This document shows positions 16,046-23,893 of a stretch of DNA of 64,000 nt, in pieces. The stretch spans positions 13,190 through 77,189 of the forward strand of contig CAZIUA010000001.1 in NCBI GenBank assembly GCA_964542315.1. Reading direction: 5' to 3'. The notes under the pieces were generated by a model. The model saw nothing but the letters and a program-made list of their open reading frames with translations. It was not told the origin of the DNA and searched no databases. The position numbers and the translations under genes were made by a program. This stretch comes from UBA11524 sp964542315. Its GTDB lineage: Bacteria; Bacillota; Clostridia; Christensenellales; Aristaeellaceae. Every line of letters starts with the position of its first letter. The stretch's first letter is position 1.

Positions 16046-17719
16046 ATGAATTGTCTGACGCTGAAGAAGTCCAACTGCAAGAACTGCTATAAGTGCATCC
16101 GCCACTGCCCTGTTAAGGCGATCCGCTTCTCCGGCAATCAGGCGCATATCATCAACAATGAGTGCATCCTGTGCGGCCAGTGCTTTGTGGTGTGCCCGCA
16201 GAATGCCAAGGAGATCGTGGACGAGACGGAGAAGGCGAAGGTGCTCCTCCAGACCGGTGAGCCGGTCATTGTCAGCCTGGCGCCGTCCTTCATCGCCAAC
16301 TATCCCGGCGTGGGCATCCGTGCTATGCGGAAGGCCCTGAAGGCGCTGGGCTTCTATGACGTGGAGGAGACCGCCATTGGCGCCACCATGGTCAAGACCG
16401 AGTACGAGCGTATGCTCAAGGAGGAGGCGCGCGACGTCATCATCACGTCCTGCTGCCACTCCATCAACCTGCTCATCCAGAAGTACTATCCGGATGCGCT
16501 GGAATACCTGGCGGACGTGGTGTCCCCCATGCAGGCCCACTGCCTGGACATCAAGCGCCGCTATCCCAATGCCAAGACGGTCTTCATTGGCCCGTGCGTG
16601 GCCAAGAAGGACGAGGCGGAGCACTATGCCGGCATCGTGGACGCGGTGCTCACCTATGAGGAGCTGACCCGTTGGCTGCAGAAGGAAGGCATCGAGCTGG
16701 AACATGACATGGATGCCGAGGAGGAGAGCCGCGCGCGCTTCTTCCCGACCACCGGTGGCGTGCTCAAGACCATGGCGCAGGATATGCCCGGCTTTACCTA
16801 CATGGCGCTGGACGGTGTGGAAAACTGCATGGCCGCGCTCAAGGAGATCGTTGAGGGCAAGATCCACAAGTGCTTTGTGGAGATGTCCGCATGCGTGGGC
16901 AGCTGCGTGGGCGGCCCCGTGATGGAAAAGTACAGCAAGTCCCGCATCCAGGACTATATGGCGGTGGCCAACTACGCCGGCGAAAGGGACTTCGTCGTCA
17001 AACAGCCCGATCCGCTGGAGCTGAAGAAGGGCTTCAGCAGCATCGCACATAAGCTGGCCGAGCCCAGTGAGTCGGAGATCTACAGTGTGCTGCGCCAGAT
17101 GGGCAAGTTCCGCCCCGAACAGGAGCTGAACTGCGGCTCCTGCGGCTATAACACCTGCCGCGAGAAGGCGATCGCCATCTGCCAGGGCAAGGCCGAAATC
17201 TCCATGTGCATGCCCTACCTGAAGGACAAGGCGGAGAGCTTCTCCGATACCATCGTGGAGAACACCCCCAATGGCCTGATCGTGCTGAATGAGAAGCTGG
17301 AGGTGCAGCAGATCAACTCTGCCGCGCGCCGCCTGATGAATATCCGCAGCGCGTCCGACGTGATGGGTGCCCATGTGGCTCGCATCCTGGATCCGGATGT
17401 GTTTGCCAGCGTGCTCAACAGCCGCCGCAATGTGCTCAGCCAGCGCACCTACCTGGCCGAATACAAGCGGTATGTGGATATGACGGTCATGTACGCCAAC
17501 GACTCCCACCTGCTCATCGGCATTATGCGCGATGTGACGGAGGAAGAGCTGGCGCGCGGCAAGAAGGAAGACATCAGCCAGAAGACCATCGAGGTAGCCG
17601 ATCGCGTGGTCGAAAAGCAGATGCGCATCGTGCAGGAGATCGCATCCCTCCTGGGCGAGACCGCCGCGGAGACCAAGATCGCCCTGACCAAGCTGAAGGA
17701 GTCGATCATCAATGAATGA
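16046..17719 (+). CDS. hydS: Sensory [FeFe] hydrogenase with PAS domain (HydS-like, group C)
   Basis: 557 residues, predicted to sense hydrogen rather than make it. Order: two [4Fe-4S] ferredoxin motifs (about 11-60: CKNCYKCIRHCP and CILCGQCFVVCP), H-cluster domain (about 75-350) with ITSCCHSI (about 136), FIGPCVAKKDEAE (about 182) and EMSACVGSCVGGP (about 279), a further Fe-S motif CGSCGYNTC...C (about 362-392), then a PAS domain (about 398-500) and a helical tail. The L1 motif lacks the Pro found in catalytic enzymes (TSCCP). This domain order matches the group C HydS proteins described for Ruminococcus albus and Thermotoga-type anaerobes. The next gene, overlapping by 8 bases, is a PP2C phosphatase, the expected output partner. 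Confidence 0.9.
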   Translation: MNCLTLKKSNCKNCYKCIRHCPVKAIRFSGNQAHIINNECILCGQCFVVCPQNAKEIVDETEKAKVLLQTGEPVIVSLAPSFIANYPGVGIRAMRKALKALGFYDVEETAIGATMVKTEYERMLKEEARDVIITSCCHSINLLIQKYYPDALEYLADVVSPMQAHCLDIKRRYPNAKTVFIGPCVAKKDEAEHYAGIVDAVLTYEELTRWLQKEGIELEHDMDAEEESRARFFPTTGGVLKTMAQDMPGFTYMALDGVENCMAALKEIVEGKIHKCFVEMSACVGSCVGGPVMEKYSKSRIQDYMAVANYAGERDFVVKQPDPLELKKGFSSIAHKLAEPSESEIYSVLRQMGKFRPEQELNCGSCGYNTCREKAIAICQGKAEISMCMPYLKDKAESFSDTIVENTPNGLIVLNEKLEVQQINSAARRLMNIRSASDVMGAHVARILDPDVFASVLNSRRNVLSQRTYLAEYKRYVDMTVMYANDSHLLIGIMRDVTEEELARGKKEDISQKTIEVADRVVEKQMRIVQEIASLLGETAAETKIALTKLKESIINE

Positions 17720-18881
17720 CCTTTGCGCGGATATCGGCTACAAGAGCATCAACCATGCCGGCGAGCAGCTCTGCGGTGACCATGTGGACATCGTCGAGCC
17801 GGATGAGAACTCCACGGTGATCGTGCTGTCCGATGGTCTGGGCAGCGGCGTGAAGGCGTCCATCCTGTCCACGTTGACATCGAAGATCATCTCCACCATG
17901 CTGGGTGAAGGCCTTCCGCTGGAGGACTGCGTGGAGACCATCGCGGCGACACTGCCGGTCTGCTCCGTGCGCGGCGTGGCGTATTCCACCTTCACCATCA
18001 TCCACCTGATGAACAATGAAACGGCGGAGATCATCCAGTATGACAATCCGCAGGTGATCCTCATCCGGGATGAGAAGAATTACGATTATCCCAAGATCGA
18101 GATGAACATCGGCGGCAAGAAGATCCTCAAATCCGTCATCAACCTGAAGGAGAACGACCAGTTCATCGCCATGAGCGATGGCTGCCCCCATGCGGGCATC
18201 GGCCTGGCGTACAACTTCGGCTGGAAGCGGGAGGATATCATCGACTTCATGGAGACCCTCGCGCCGGTCGGCTACACCGCCAAGACCCTCGCGACCATGC
18301 TGGTGGACGAGTGCGACAAGCTCTACGGCCATCAGCCGGGCGATGATGCGACGGCCTGCGTCGTGCGCATCCGCAAGCGCGTCCCCATGAATATGCTGTT
18401 CGGCCCGCCCTTCAACCGCGACGATGCGGACCGGATGATGTCCCTGTTCTTCTCCAAGGAAGGCAAACACATCATCTGCGGCGGCACGACCTCGTCCATC
18501 GCGGCGAAGTATCTGGGCAAGCCCCTGCGCGCCAGCCTGGATTTCTCTTCCGATCTGCCCCCCACGGCGGAGCTGGAAGGCGTCGACCTGGTCACCGAGG
18601 GCGTGATCACCGTCAATAAGGTGGTGGAATACGCCAAGGATTACCTGGGCGAAAACAAGTTCTATGAGCACTGGAGCTTCAAGCGGGACGGTGCATCCCA
18701 GATCAGCCGCCTCCTCTTTGAAGAGGCGACGGACATCAACTTCTATGTGGGTCGCGCGATCAATCCTGCGCACCAAAACCCGGAGCTGCCCATCACCTTC
18801 AACATCAAGATGAATCTGGTGGAGGAACTGTCCAAATGCCTGCGCGAAATGGGTAAGCGGATCAAGGTGAGTTATTTCTGA
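17712..18881 (+). CDS. PP2C/SpoIIE-family serine/threonine phosphatase
   Basis: 389 residues. The N-terminal PP2C-like domain (about 1-225) has the Mn/Mg-binding Asp motifs VLSDGLGSGVKAS (about 41), AMSDGCPHAG (about 155) and GDDATACVV (about 215), as in SpoIIE/RsbU. A C-terminal extension (about 230-389) is of a type I do not recognise, with FFSKEGKHIICGGTTSS. It overlaps the sensory hydrogenase gene by 8 bases, so it is almost certainly its signalling output: hydrogen or redox state read by the H-cluster/PAS protein would alter dephosphorylation of a Ser/Thr protein such as an anti-sigma antagonist or hydrogenase regulator. The target is not in the window. Confidence 0.88.
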   Translation: MNDLCADIGYKSINHAGEQLCGDHVDIVEPDENSTVIVLSDGLGSGVKASILSTLTSKIISTMLGEGLPLEDCVETIAATLPVCSVRGVAYSTFTIIHLMNNETAEIIQYDNPQVILIRDEKNYDYPKIEMNIGGKKILKSVINLKENDQFIAMSDGCPHAGIGLAYNFGWKREDIIDFMETLAPVGYTAKTLATMLVDECDKLYGHQPGDDATACVVRIRKRVPMNMLFGPPFNRDDADRMMSLFFSKEGKHIICGGTTSSIAAKYLGKPLRASLDFSSDLPPTAELEGVDLVTEGVITVNKVVEYAKDYLGENKFYEHWSFKRDGASQISRLLFEEATDINFYVGRAINPAHQNPELPITFNIKMNLVEELSKCLREMGKRIKVSYF

Positions 18882-18952
18882 TGCTAATTCTTGCAAAAAT
18901 AGCTTAATCCGTGCGCCATCTGTTCCGCCCTGACATTACTTCATTCCGTTCA

Positions 18953-18969
18953 ACGTACATCCAGTACGT
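18953..18969. repeat. Inverted repeat in hydrogenase intergenic region
   Basis: ACGTAC-ATCCA-GTACGT, a perfect 6-bp palindrome with a 5-base loop, between the phosphatase and hydA. The meaning is unknown; it may be an mRNA stem or protein site. Confidence 0.4.
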
Positions 18970-19012
18970 CTCACTTCACTCGGCTTCGTCAGAACGAAAA
19001 ATCTGACGCACT

Positions 19013-19031
19013 CAGTTAAGCATTTTAACTG
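19013..19031. promoter_or_regulatory. Palindrome just before hydA
   Basis: CAGTTAA-GCATT-TTAACTG, a perfect 7-bp inverted repeat ending 26 bases before the hydA start codon. It looks like a Rex half-site pair (GTTAA/TTAAC) but with a 5-base instead of 4-base spacer, so Rex binding is doubtful; an RNA hairpin or another repressor site is possible. Confidence 0.4.
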
Positions 19032-19057
19032 CGAATGAGCATAAGGAGATAGAGCCA

Positions 19058-20485
19058 ATGAGAAAGTTCGACACAAAAGTTCAGTATCTGAAGTATAAGG
19101 TGCTGCGCGAGGTGGCCCGTCGCGCATGGGATGGCCTGACCCCTGAGGCTGTGCTGGACATCCCCAAGACCATCGTCCCCGGCAAGACCCCCACGATGCG
19201 CTGCTGCGTGTATAAGGAGCGCGCCATCCTGGGTGAGCGCGTGAAGTTGGCCATGGGCGGCGACAAGACCAAGTCCAACATCATCCAGGTGATCGACATC
19301 GCCTGCGACGAATGCCCCGCCGCCGGTTACGAGGTGACCGGCAACTGCCGCGGCTGCCTGGCCAACCGCTGTGAGGACGTCTGCAAGCGCAAGGCGATCT
19401 CCTTCGACCACAACCATGTGGCCCATATCGACAAGACCAAGTGCGTGGAGTGCGGCGCCTGCTCCAAGGTATGCCCCTTCGGCGCGATCGTCAACCGCAA
19501 GCGTCCCTGCCAGCTGGCCTGCAAGGTCAAGGCCATCGACATCAGCGCGGAAGGCGCAGCGGCCATCAATGACGAGAAGTGCATCCAGTGCGGCGCGTGC
19601 GTGTATCAGTGCCCCTTCGGCGCGATCAGCGACAAGAGCTTCATCCTGGACGTGATCGACCTGATCAAGAACAGCCAGGGCAATACCGCCTACAAGGTGT
19701 ATGCGATCGTTGCGCCCGCGTTCTCCAGCCAGTTCAGCCATGCCAAGGTTGGCCAGGCCATCACCGGCATGAAGGCGCTGGGCTTCCACACCGTCATCGA
19801 GGCGGCCCTGGGTGCGGATATCGTGTCCCTGTCCGAGTCCCGCGAGCTGGTGGAAAAGGGCATGCTGACTTCCTCCTGCTGCCCGGCATTCGTGCGGTAC
19901 ATCAAGACCGCCTTCCCCGAGCTGGAGCCCTTCGTCAGCCACAACCTGTCCCCCATGGGCGCGCTGGCCAAGTACATCAAGTCCACCGATCCCGACGCCA
20001 AGGTGGTCTTTGTCGGCCCCTGCACCGCCAAGAAGGCGGAGCGTCAGCTGGACACGGTGAAGGACTATGTCGATGCGGTGCTGACCTTCGAAGAGCTGCA
20101 GGCGCTGTTTGACAGCCGCGATCTGGAGCTGTCCGAGCTGCCTGAGGACGTGCTGGACAATGCCTCCTACTTCGGACGCATCTTCGCCCGTTCCGGCGGC
20201 CTGAGCGAGGCTGTGGCGCAGGCCCTCAAGGAGCAGAATATCGACTTCGAGGCCAAGCCCGTGGTCTGCAGCGGCATCGAGGAATGCCGCATGGCGCTGC
20301 TCAAGCTGAGCAAGAACCCGAAGATCCTCGGCGGCAACTTCATCGAGGGCATGGCTTGCCTGGGCGGCTGCATCAACGGCGCCGGCTGCCTGACCCACGG
20401 CGAAAAGAACAAGGCCGATGTGGACAAGTACGGCCGCGAGGCGATGGAAAAGACCATCACCGATGCGGTGTCCATCCTCAAGTAA
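19058..20485 (+). CDS. hydA: Monomeric [FeFe] hydrogenase (group B-like)
   Basis: 475 residues; probably evolves H2 from reduced ferredoxin. Seen: an N-terminal domain with CDECPAAGYEVTGNCRGCLA, then two [4Fe-4S] motifs CVECGACSKVCPFGAI and CIQCGACVYQCPFGAI (about 128-195), and the H-cluster domain with LTSSCCPAFV (about 271), FVGPCTAKKAE (about 320) and EGMACLGGCINGAGCL (about 430), the Cys set that binds the H-cluster. The motifs fit the little-studied group B rather than group A, whose L3 is EVMACPGGC. Start ATG 19058 follows AAGGAGA. It is separated from the phosphatase gene by 176 bases with two palindromes, so it may have its own control while still belonging to the HydS locus. Confidence 0.92.
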   Translation: MRKFDTKVQYLKYKVLREVARRAWDGLTPEAVLDIPKTIVPGKTPTMRCCVYKERAILGERVKLAMGGDKTKSNIIQVIDIACDECPAAGYEVTGNCRGCLANRCEDVCKRKAISFDHNHVAHIDKTKCVECGACSKVCPFGAIVNRKRPCQLACKVKAIDISAEGAAAINDEKCIQCGACVYQCPFGAISDKSFILDVIDLIKNSQGNTAYKVYAIVAPAFSSQFSHAKVGQAITGMKALGFHTVIEAALGADIVSLSESRELVEKGMLTSSCCPAFVRYIKTAFPELEPFVSHNLSPMGALAKYIKSTDPDAKVVFVGPCTAKKAERQLDTVKDYVDAVLTFEELQALFDSRDLELSELPEDVLDNASYFGRIFARSGGLSEAVAQALKEQNIDFEAKPVVCSGIEECRMALLKLSKNPKILGGNFIEGMACLGGCINGAGCLTHGEKNKADVDKYGREAMEKTITDAVSILK

Positions 20486-20490
20486 AATGT

Positions 20491-20934
20491 TTACGGTGGT
20501 GCGGAGCGATCCGTGCCGCCTTTTTGCTGCACATCGTAGACCTGCGATAGTGGGATGCACCGTCCGTCGGTGAAAATGATGTGCCGCGCCGTTGTGTCGA
20601 TCCGCCTGACCTGCCCGGTGACGCTGACGAATGCGCCGCCGGGCTTTTTGTCATCCGGGAGGAAGCAGGTCAGCATGACTTCCGGGCGTTCCGGCAGGCG
20701 GCTGAGCAAGCCGGTGAGCTGCGTGTTCAGGCGGATGCAGTCCTCCTCGGTCAATTCGGGCCGGTGCTCAGTCAGGCGCGCTTTCTCCGCGACCGCGTCC
20801 TCATAGCCGGTCAGCGCGGCGAAGGGAGCGAACTGTGCCGCACGCTGGAGGGGTGCCATGCGCGGGCGGCGCGGTGAAACGTGATGGGGCAGGTCGATGA
20901 TGTCATCATAGCGGCGAAGGGCGATATCGTTCAT
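20491..20934 (-). CDS. YolD-like protein
   Basis: 147 residues. The segment YDDIIDLPHHVSPRRPRMAP with RAAQFAPFAALTGYEDAV is the hallmark of YolD-like proteins, which are almost always encoded beside a UmuC/UvrX-type Y-family polymerase in Firmicutes and are thought to act with it in error-prone repair. The start overlaps the polymerase stop by 4 bases (ATGA), so the two are translationally coupled. It is convergent with hydA with only 5 bases between the stop codons. Confidence 0.85.
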   Translation of the reverse strand: MNDIALRRYDDIIDLPHHVSPRRPRMAPLQRAAQFAPFAALTGYEDAVAEKARLTEHRPELTEEDCIRLNTQLTGLLSRLPERPEVMLTCFLPDDKKPGGAFVSVTGQVRRIDTTARHIIFTDGRCIPLSQVYDVQQKGGTDRSAPP

Positions 20935-22454
20935 GCCTTGTGACCTCCGATCTGCTGGTTGCGCGCCATGGCGGTGCCGCCCTCGAGCAGATTCATGCCC
21001 ATGAGGATGGCGTTTTTGCCAAAGCGGCGGCGGATGCCGAGGATGGCCTCCTGACAGCGGCGTTCCCGATGCAGCACGGCCTGTGCGGCTTCCGCCTGGG
21101 CATCGCGCGCGGCATAGTCGGTGAACAGGTCGAGCTGCTCGCAGGTCGGGGCTTGCAGCTGGACGGCTTCCTCCGTCAGCACGCGGCCGGCGGCGATGTT
21201 GATTCGGCGGATCAGCAGATCCGGATCGGCGATGCGGTCGAAGATGGAGAGCGCGGCCTCCGTCAGCAGGCGCGTGGAGGCGGTCATCTGCGTCAGGCTG
21301 ATGCTGGCATGTACGCCGCGCGGCATGACGCGCCCATAATGATCCGTTTCCAGCGGCCCGTTGTAGGCGGCGCGTAGGGCCGGATCAGCCAGGCTGTCCG
21401 CATCATAGCCGATGGCCAGCACCACCTGATCGGTCATGAGGTGCTGCGCGACCAGATCCAGGGAGAGCCCATCCGCCATCTCGCGGACGATCAGCCGTGC
21501 CTGGTCATGCGCATAGGGGCAGTGCAGCACCTGGCCGACGCTCAGGCTGTGGCTGACGGGCTTGAAGGCCTTGATGTCCGCGATGGTGCAGGGCTCATAG
21601 CCCCAGGCGTGGTCGATGAGCAGCTCCGCGTTGACGCCGAAGAGCTTGTACAGCAGATCCTCGCTGAAGCAGGAGCCGGCTTTCCCCATGGAGCAACGGG
21701 CGATATCGCCCATGGTGTACAGGTTGTGTTTGGCCAGCTTGCGCGCATAGCCGCCGCCGACACGCCAGAAATCCGTGATGGGCTGATGGCTCCAGAGCAA
21801 GCGGCGGTAGCTGTTTTCGTCCAGCTCGGCAATGCGGACGCCCTGTGCATCCGGCATGGCCTTCTTGGCCACGATATCCATGGCGACCTTGGCCAGATAG
21901 AGGTTCGTGCCGATGCCGACCGTGGCGGTGATGCCTGTTTCCGCCAGCACATCGCGGATCATCCGCGTGGCGAATTCCCGTGCGGTCATGTGGGCGGCGG
22001 CAAGATAGGGCGTGGCGTCGATGAACACCTCGTCAATGGAGTACACATGGATGTCCTCTGGCGCGACATATTTCAGATACAGCGCATAGATCTGCGTGCT
22101 GACCTCGATGTAGCGCGCCATGCGGGGCGGCGCCTTGATGAAGTCCAGCGCCATCTCGGGATGGGCGGCCAGCGCATCGGCATCCCAGGAGGATCCGGTG
22201 AAGCGGCGTCCAGGTGCCTGCATGCGGCGGCGCGCGTTGACATTGGCCACCTGCTGGATGGCCTCAAACAGGCGCGGGCGTCCGGGGATCCCGCAGGCCT
22301 TCAGGGAAGGGGACACAGCCAGGCAGATGGTCTTTTCCGTCCGGGTGACGTCCGCGACCACCAGATGGGTCGAAAGCGGATCCAGTCCGCGATCCACGCA
22401 TTCCACCGATGCGTAGAAGGATTTCAGGTCAATGGCGATATATTGGCGTTCCAC
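20931..22454 (-). CDS. Y-family DNA polymerase (UmuC/UvrX/DinB type)
   Basis: Error-prone translesion polymerase, 507 residues. Seen: YIAIDLKSFYASVECVDRG with the first catalytic Asp and the steric-gate region, YSIDEVFIDATPYL with the second catalytic Asp/Glu pair (about 135-150), the VGIGTNLYLAKVAMD palm motif, and the C-terminal little-finger domain. The tail (DQLDLFTDY-type, TCEQLDLFTDYAA) resembles a beta-clamp-binding motif. GTG 22454 is preferred because AAGGTGG lies 9 bases upstream and the protein begins VERQYIAIDLKSF; upstream ATGs overlap the LexA box. Operon with yolD downstream. SOS control is predicted from the box at 22482-22495. Confidence 0.93.
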   Translation of the reverse strand: MERQYIAIDLKSFYASVECVDRGLDPLSTHLVVADVTRTEKTICLAVSPSLKACGIPGRPRLFEAIQQVANVNARRRMQAPGRRFTGSSWDADALAAHPEMALDFIKAPPRMARYIEVSTQIYALYLKYVAPEDIHVYSIDEVFIDATPYLAAAHMTAREFATRMIRDVLAETGITATVGIGTNLYLAKVAMDIVAKKAMPDAQGVRIAELDENSYRRLLWSHQPITDFWRVGGGYARKLAKHNLYTMGDIARCSMGKAGSCFSEDLLYKLFGVNAELLIDHAWGYEPCTIADIKAFKPVSHSLSVGQVLHCPYAHDQARLIVREMADGLSLDLVAQHLMTDQVVLAIGYDADSLADPALRAAYNGPLETDHYGRVMPRGVHASISLTQMTASTRLLTEAALSIFDRIADPDLLIRRINIAAGRVLTEEAVQLQAPTCEQLDLFTDYAARDAQAEAAQAVLHRERRCQEAILGIRRRFGKNAILMGMNLLEGGTAMARNQQIGGHKA

Positions 22455-22481
22455 GGCGAAGATCCACCTTATTCCATAATA

Positions 22482-22495
22482 CGAACATATGTTCA
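22482..22495. promoter_or_regulatory. LexA (SOS) box
   Basis: CGAACATATGTTCA matches the Bacillus-type LexA consensus CGAAC-N4-GTTCG in all but the last base. It lies 28 bases upstream of the polymerase GTG start, so the polymerase-yolD pair should be SOS-induced. Confidence 0.85.
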
Positions 22496-22538
22496 TCATC
22501 AAGAATTCGACGAATTCGGCGGATCTCCTTCTCGAATG

Positions 22539-22552
22539 CGAACAAAAATTCG
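22539..22552. promoter_or_regulatory. Possible second LexA-like site
   Basis: CGAACAAAAATTCG has the outer palindrome of a LexA box with one mismatch (A for G at the tenth base), 57 bases upstream of the first site. It could allow cooperative repression or be chance. Confidence 0.3.
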
Positions 22553-22587
22553 CAGGAACATCATGGGAACACAGCGGACGCCATGCA

Positions 22588-22792
22588 GACTGTCGAAAAA
22601 CAAGCCGTTTGCATCAGTTGTTCGCCGTCGGCAGACTGCAAATCGAAAATCGGCGACATGTGCGGCGATTTTCGGGCGATTTTGCTTGCATAAATCGCTT
22701 CCTAACACGGAGGAACGGCCGTCATGGCTGCTAAATGCCCTGACAGTGACGGAGTGCAAACTCAAAAAAGTGGCGAAAGCCACTTTTTTGAC
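22588..22792 (-). repeat. Multi-hairpin intergenic element, copy A
   Basis: About 205 bases, close to 90 percent identical by eye to copy B (29416-29621) in inverse orientation. Read on the minus strand, i.e. downstream of rhaD, it starts GTCAAAAAAGTGGC (hairpin H1), then four further hairpins (GTCAGGGC/GCCATGAC; TTCCT/AGGAA; GCGATTT/AAATCGC; CGAAAATCG/CGATTTTCG) and ends with GACTGTCGAAAAACAAGCC read as its complement. No protein is encoded. It may be a terminator-like RNA, a mobile non-autonomous element or a structured RNA. Confidence 0.8.
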
Positions 22793-22798
22793 ACCCTG

Positions 22799-22833
22799 AA
22801 AAGCCGTCCCCACCTTTCAGCAGGGACGGCCTT
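22799..22833 (-). terminator. Terminator of the rhamnose operon
   Basis: GGCCGTCCC/GGGACGGC hairpin followed on minus by TTTTC, 23 bases past the rhaD stop and 7 bases before repeat copy A. Confidence 0.7.
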
Positions 22834-22855
22834 GATATGCATTTTGTCAGCAGGT

Positions 22856-23680
22856 TCAGTCGAGGAAGTCCTCGCGCAGGTTCACGCCGAACTCCTTGGC
22901 GATGGCGCGCAGATCGTCATCCTGGATGGTCTGCAGCTCGGGCAGGCCGGTGGACTTCTGCTTCACCCAGATCTCGGCGGCCTTCTCGATGGTGTGCATC
23001 AGGCCGAAGGTGATGTCGAAGTCGGGGCCGGAGGCGAACAGGCCGTGATGCGCCCACACAGCGGCATCAAAGTCCTCCATCTTCTTGCAGGTGGCCAGGG
23101 CGATGTCCGCGCCGCCGGGAACCATCCACGGCACAACGCCCACGCCGCCGGGGAAAACCACGGGGCACTCGGTCGCGCTTTTCCACAGGGCGCGGGAGAA
23201 ATCGCGATCGGTCAGGGGAAGCACGAAGGTCATGGCGATGATGTTCGCCGGGTGCGCGTGGTAGATCACACGATGCGCACCGTTCGTGGCCTTGGCGCGA
23301 ACGCAGTGGTTCATGTAGTGGCTCGGGAATTCGCTGGTGGGCTTGCCGCCGTTCACCAGGCCCCACACGATGCGGTAGGAATCGCCCTTGTCGTTGATCT
23401 CGACCACGCAGATGGAATCCTCCGGGTCGGTGATGACATTGCGGAAAAACTTGCCGCTGCCGGTGGAGAGGAAGTAGGAGCCAGCCAGGTGCTCGCCGGT
23501 GACGCCCATGTTGACCCAGGGACGGGGCTCGGCGTCGAAGAAGGGCTTCATCTCGGCCACTTCCGCGTCGGTGAGGCGGTAGGTCAGGTTGCCGCCGTTG
23601 CGCTCATGCCAGCCCTGATGCCAGCCGTCGTCGGCCATGCGGATGTATTTCTTGACGATAGAGATGTCGAGCATACCCAT
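22856..23680 (-). CDS. rhaD: Rhamnulose-1-phosphate aldolase
   Basis: Splits L-rhamnulose 1-phosphate to dihydroxyacetone phosphate and L-lactaldehyde; class II zinc aldolase. 274 residues, normal length. Seen: WHERNGGNLTYRL and FFLSTGSGKFFRN-type phosphate-binding segments (YFLSTGSGKFFRNV), zinc ligands in IYHAHPANIIAMT (HxH, about 146-148) and the distal AVWAHHGLFASG His. ATG 23680 is selected since AGGAGG lies 9 bases upstream. It is the last gene of rhaM-rhaB-rhaA-rhaD, separated from rhaA by 213 bases that contain palindromes, unusual inside an otherwise tight operon. Confidence 0.95.
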   Translation of the reverse strand: MGMLDISIVKKYIRMADDGWHQGWHERNGGNLTYRLTDAEVAEMKPFFDAEPRPWVNMGVTGEHLAGSYFLSTGSGKFFRNVITDPEDSICVVEINDKGDSYRIVWGLVNGGKPTSEFPSHYMNHCVRAKATNGAHRVIYHAHPANIIAMTFVLPLTDRDFSRALWKSATECPVVFPGGVGVVPWMVPGGADIALATCKKMEDFDAAVWAHHGLFASGPDFDITFGLMHTIEKAAEIWVKQKSTGLPELQTIQDDDLRAIAKEFGVNLREDFLD

Positions 23681-23893
23681 TGTCGTATTCCTCCTAAATG
23701 CAGATGTTTTTTGTGCTCCGAAGGTTTCCAAAGGGCAATCGGAAAGCCCTTTGGCCGCGCCCGCAGGCGCGGGAGCTATGTGCGTGAAATGGTTTTGCCT
23801 CTGCGGAGATGAGGCGGGGGCTTTCCGAGCGCCCCCTCCACCCCTTCGGCGCCCTTTACTTTAGGCGAGCGCGGTTGACGCGCAAAGGGAAAA
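23681..23893. repeat. Palindrome-rich spacer between rhaA and rhaD
   Basis: Contains CCAAAGGGC/GCCCTTTGG (9-bp stem), CCGCGCCC/GGCGCGG, and GGGCTTTCCGAGCGCC followed by CTCCACCCCTTCGG, related to the repeat at 7560 and 8044. It may tune expression of rhaD relative to the upstream genes or be an inserted intergenic unit. Confidence 0.55.

Larger units (their letters stand above)
22455..22855. other. Intergenic region between polymerase and rhaD genes
   Basis: 401 bases without a gene. From left to right it holds the LexA box, a second weaker LexA-like palindrome, copy A of the multi-hairpin element, and the rhaD terminator. Confidence 0.75.
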
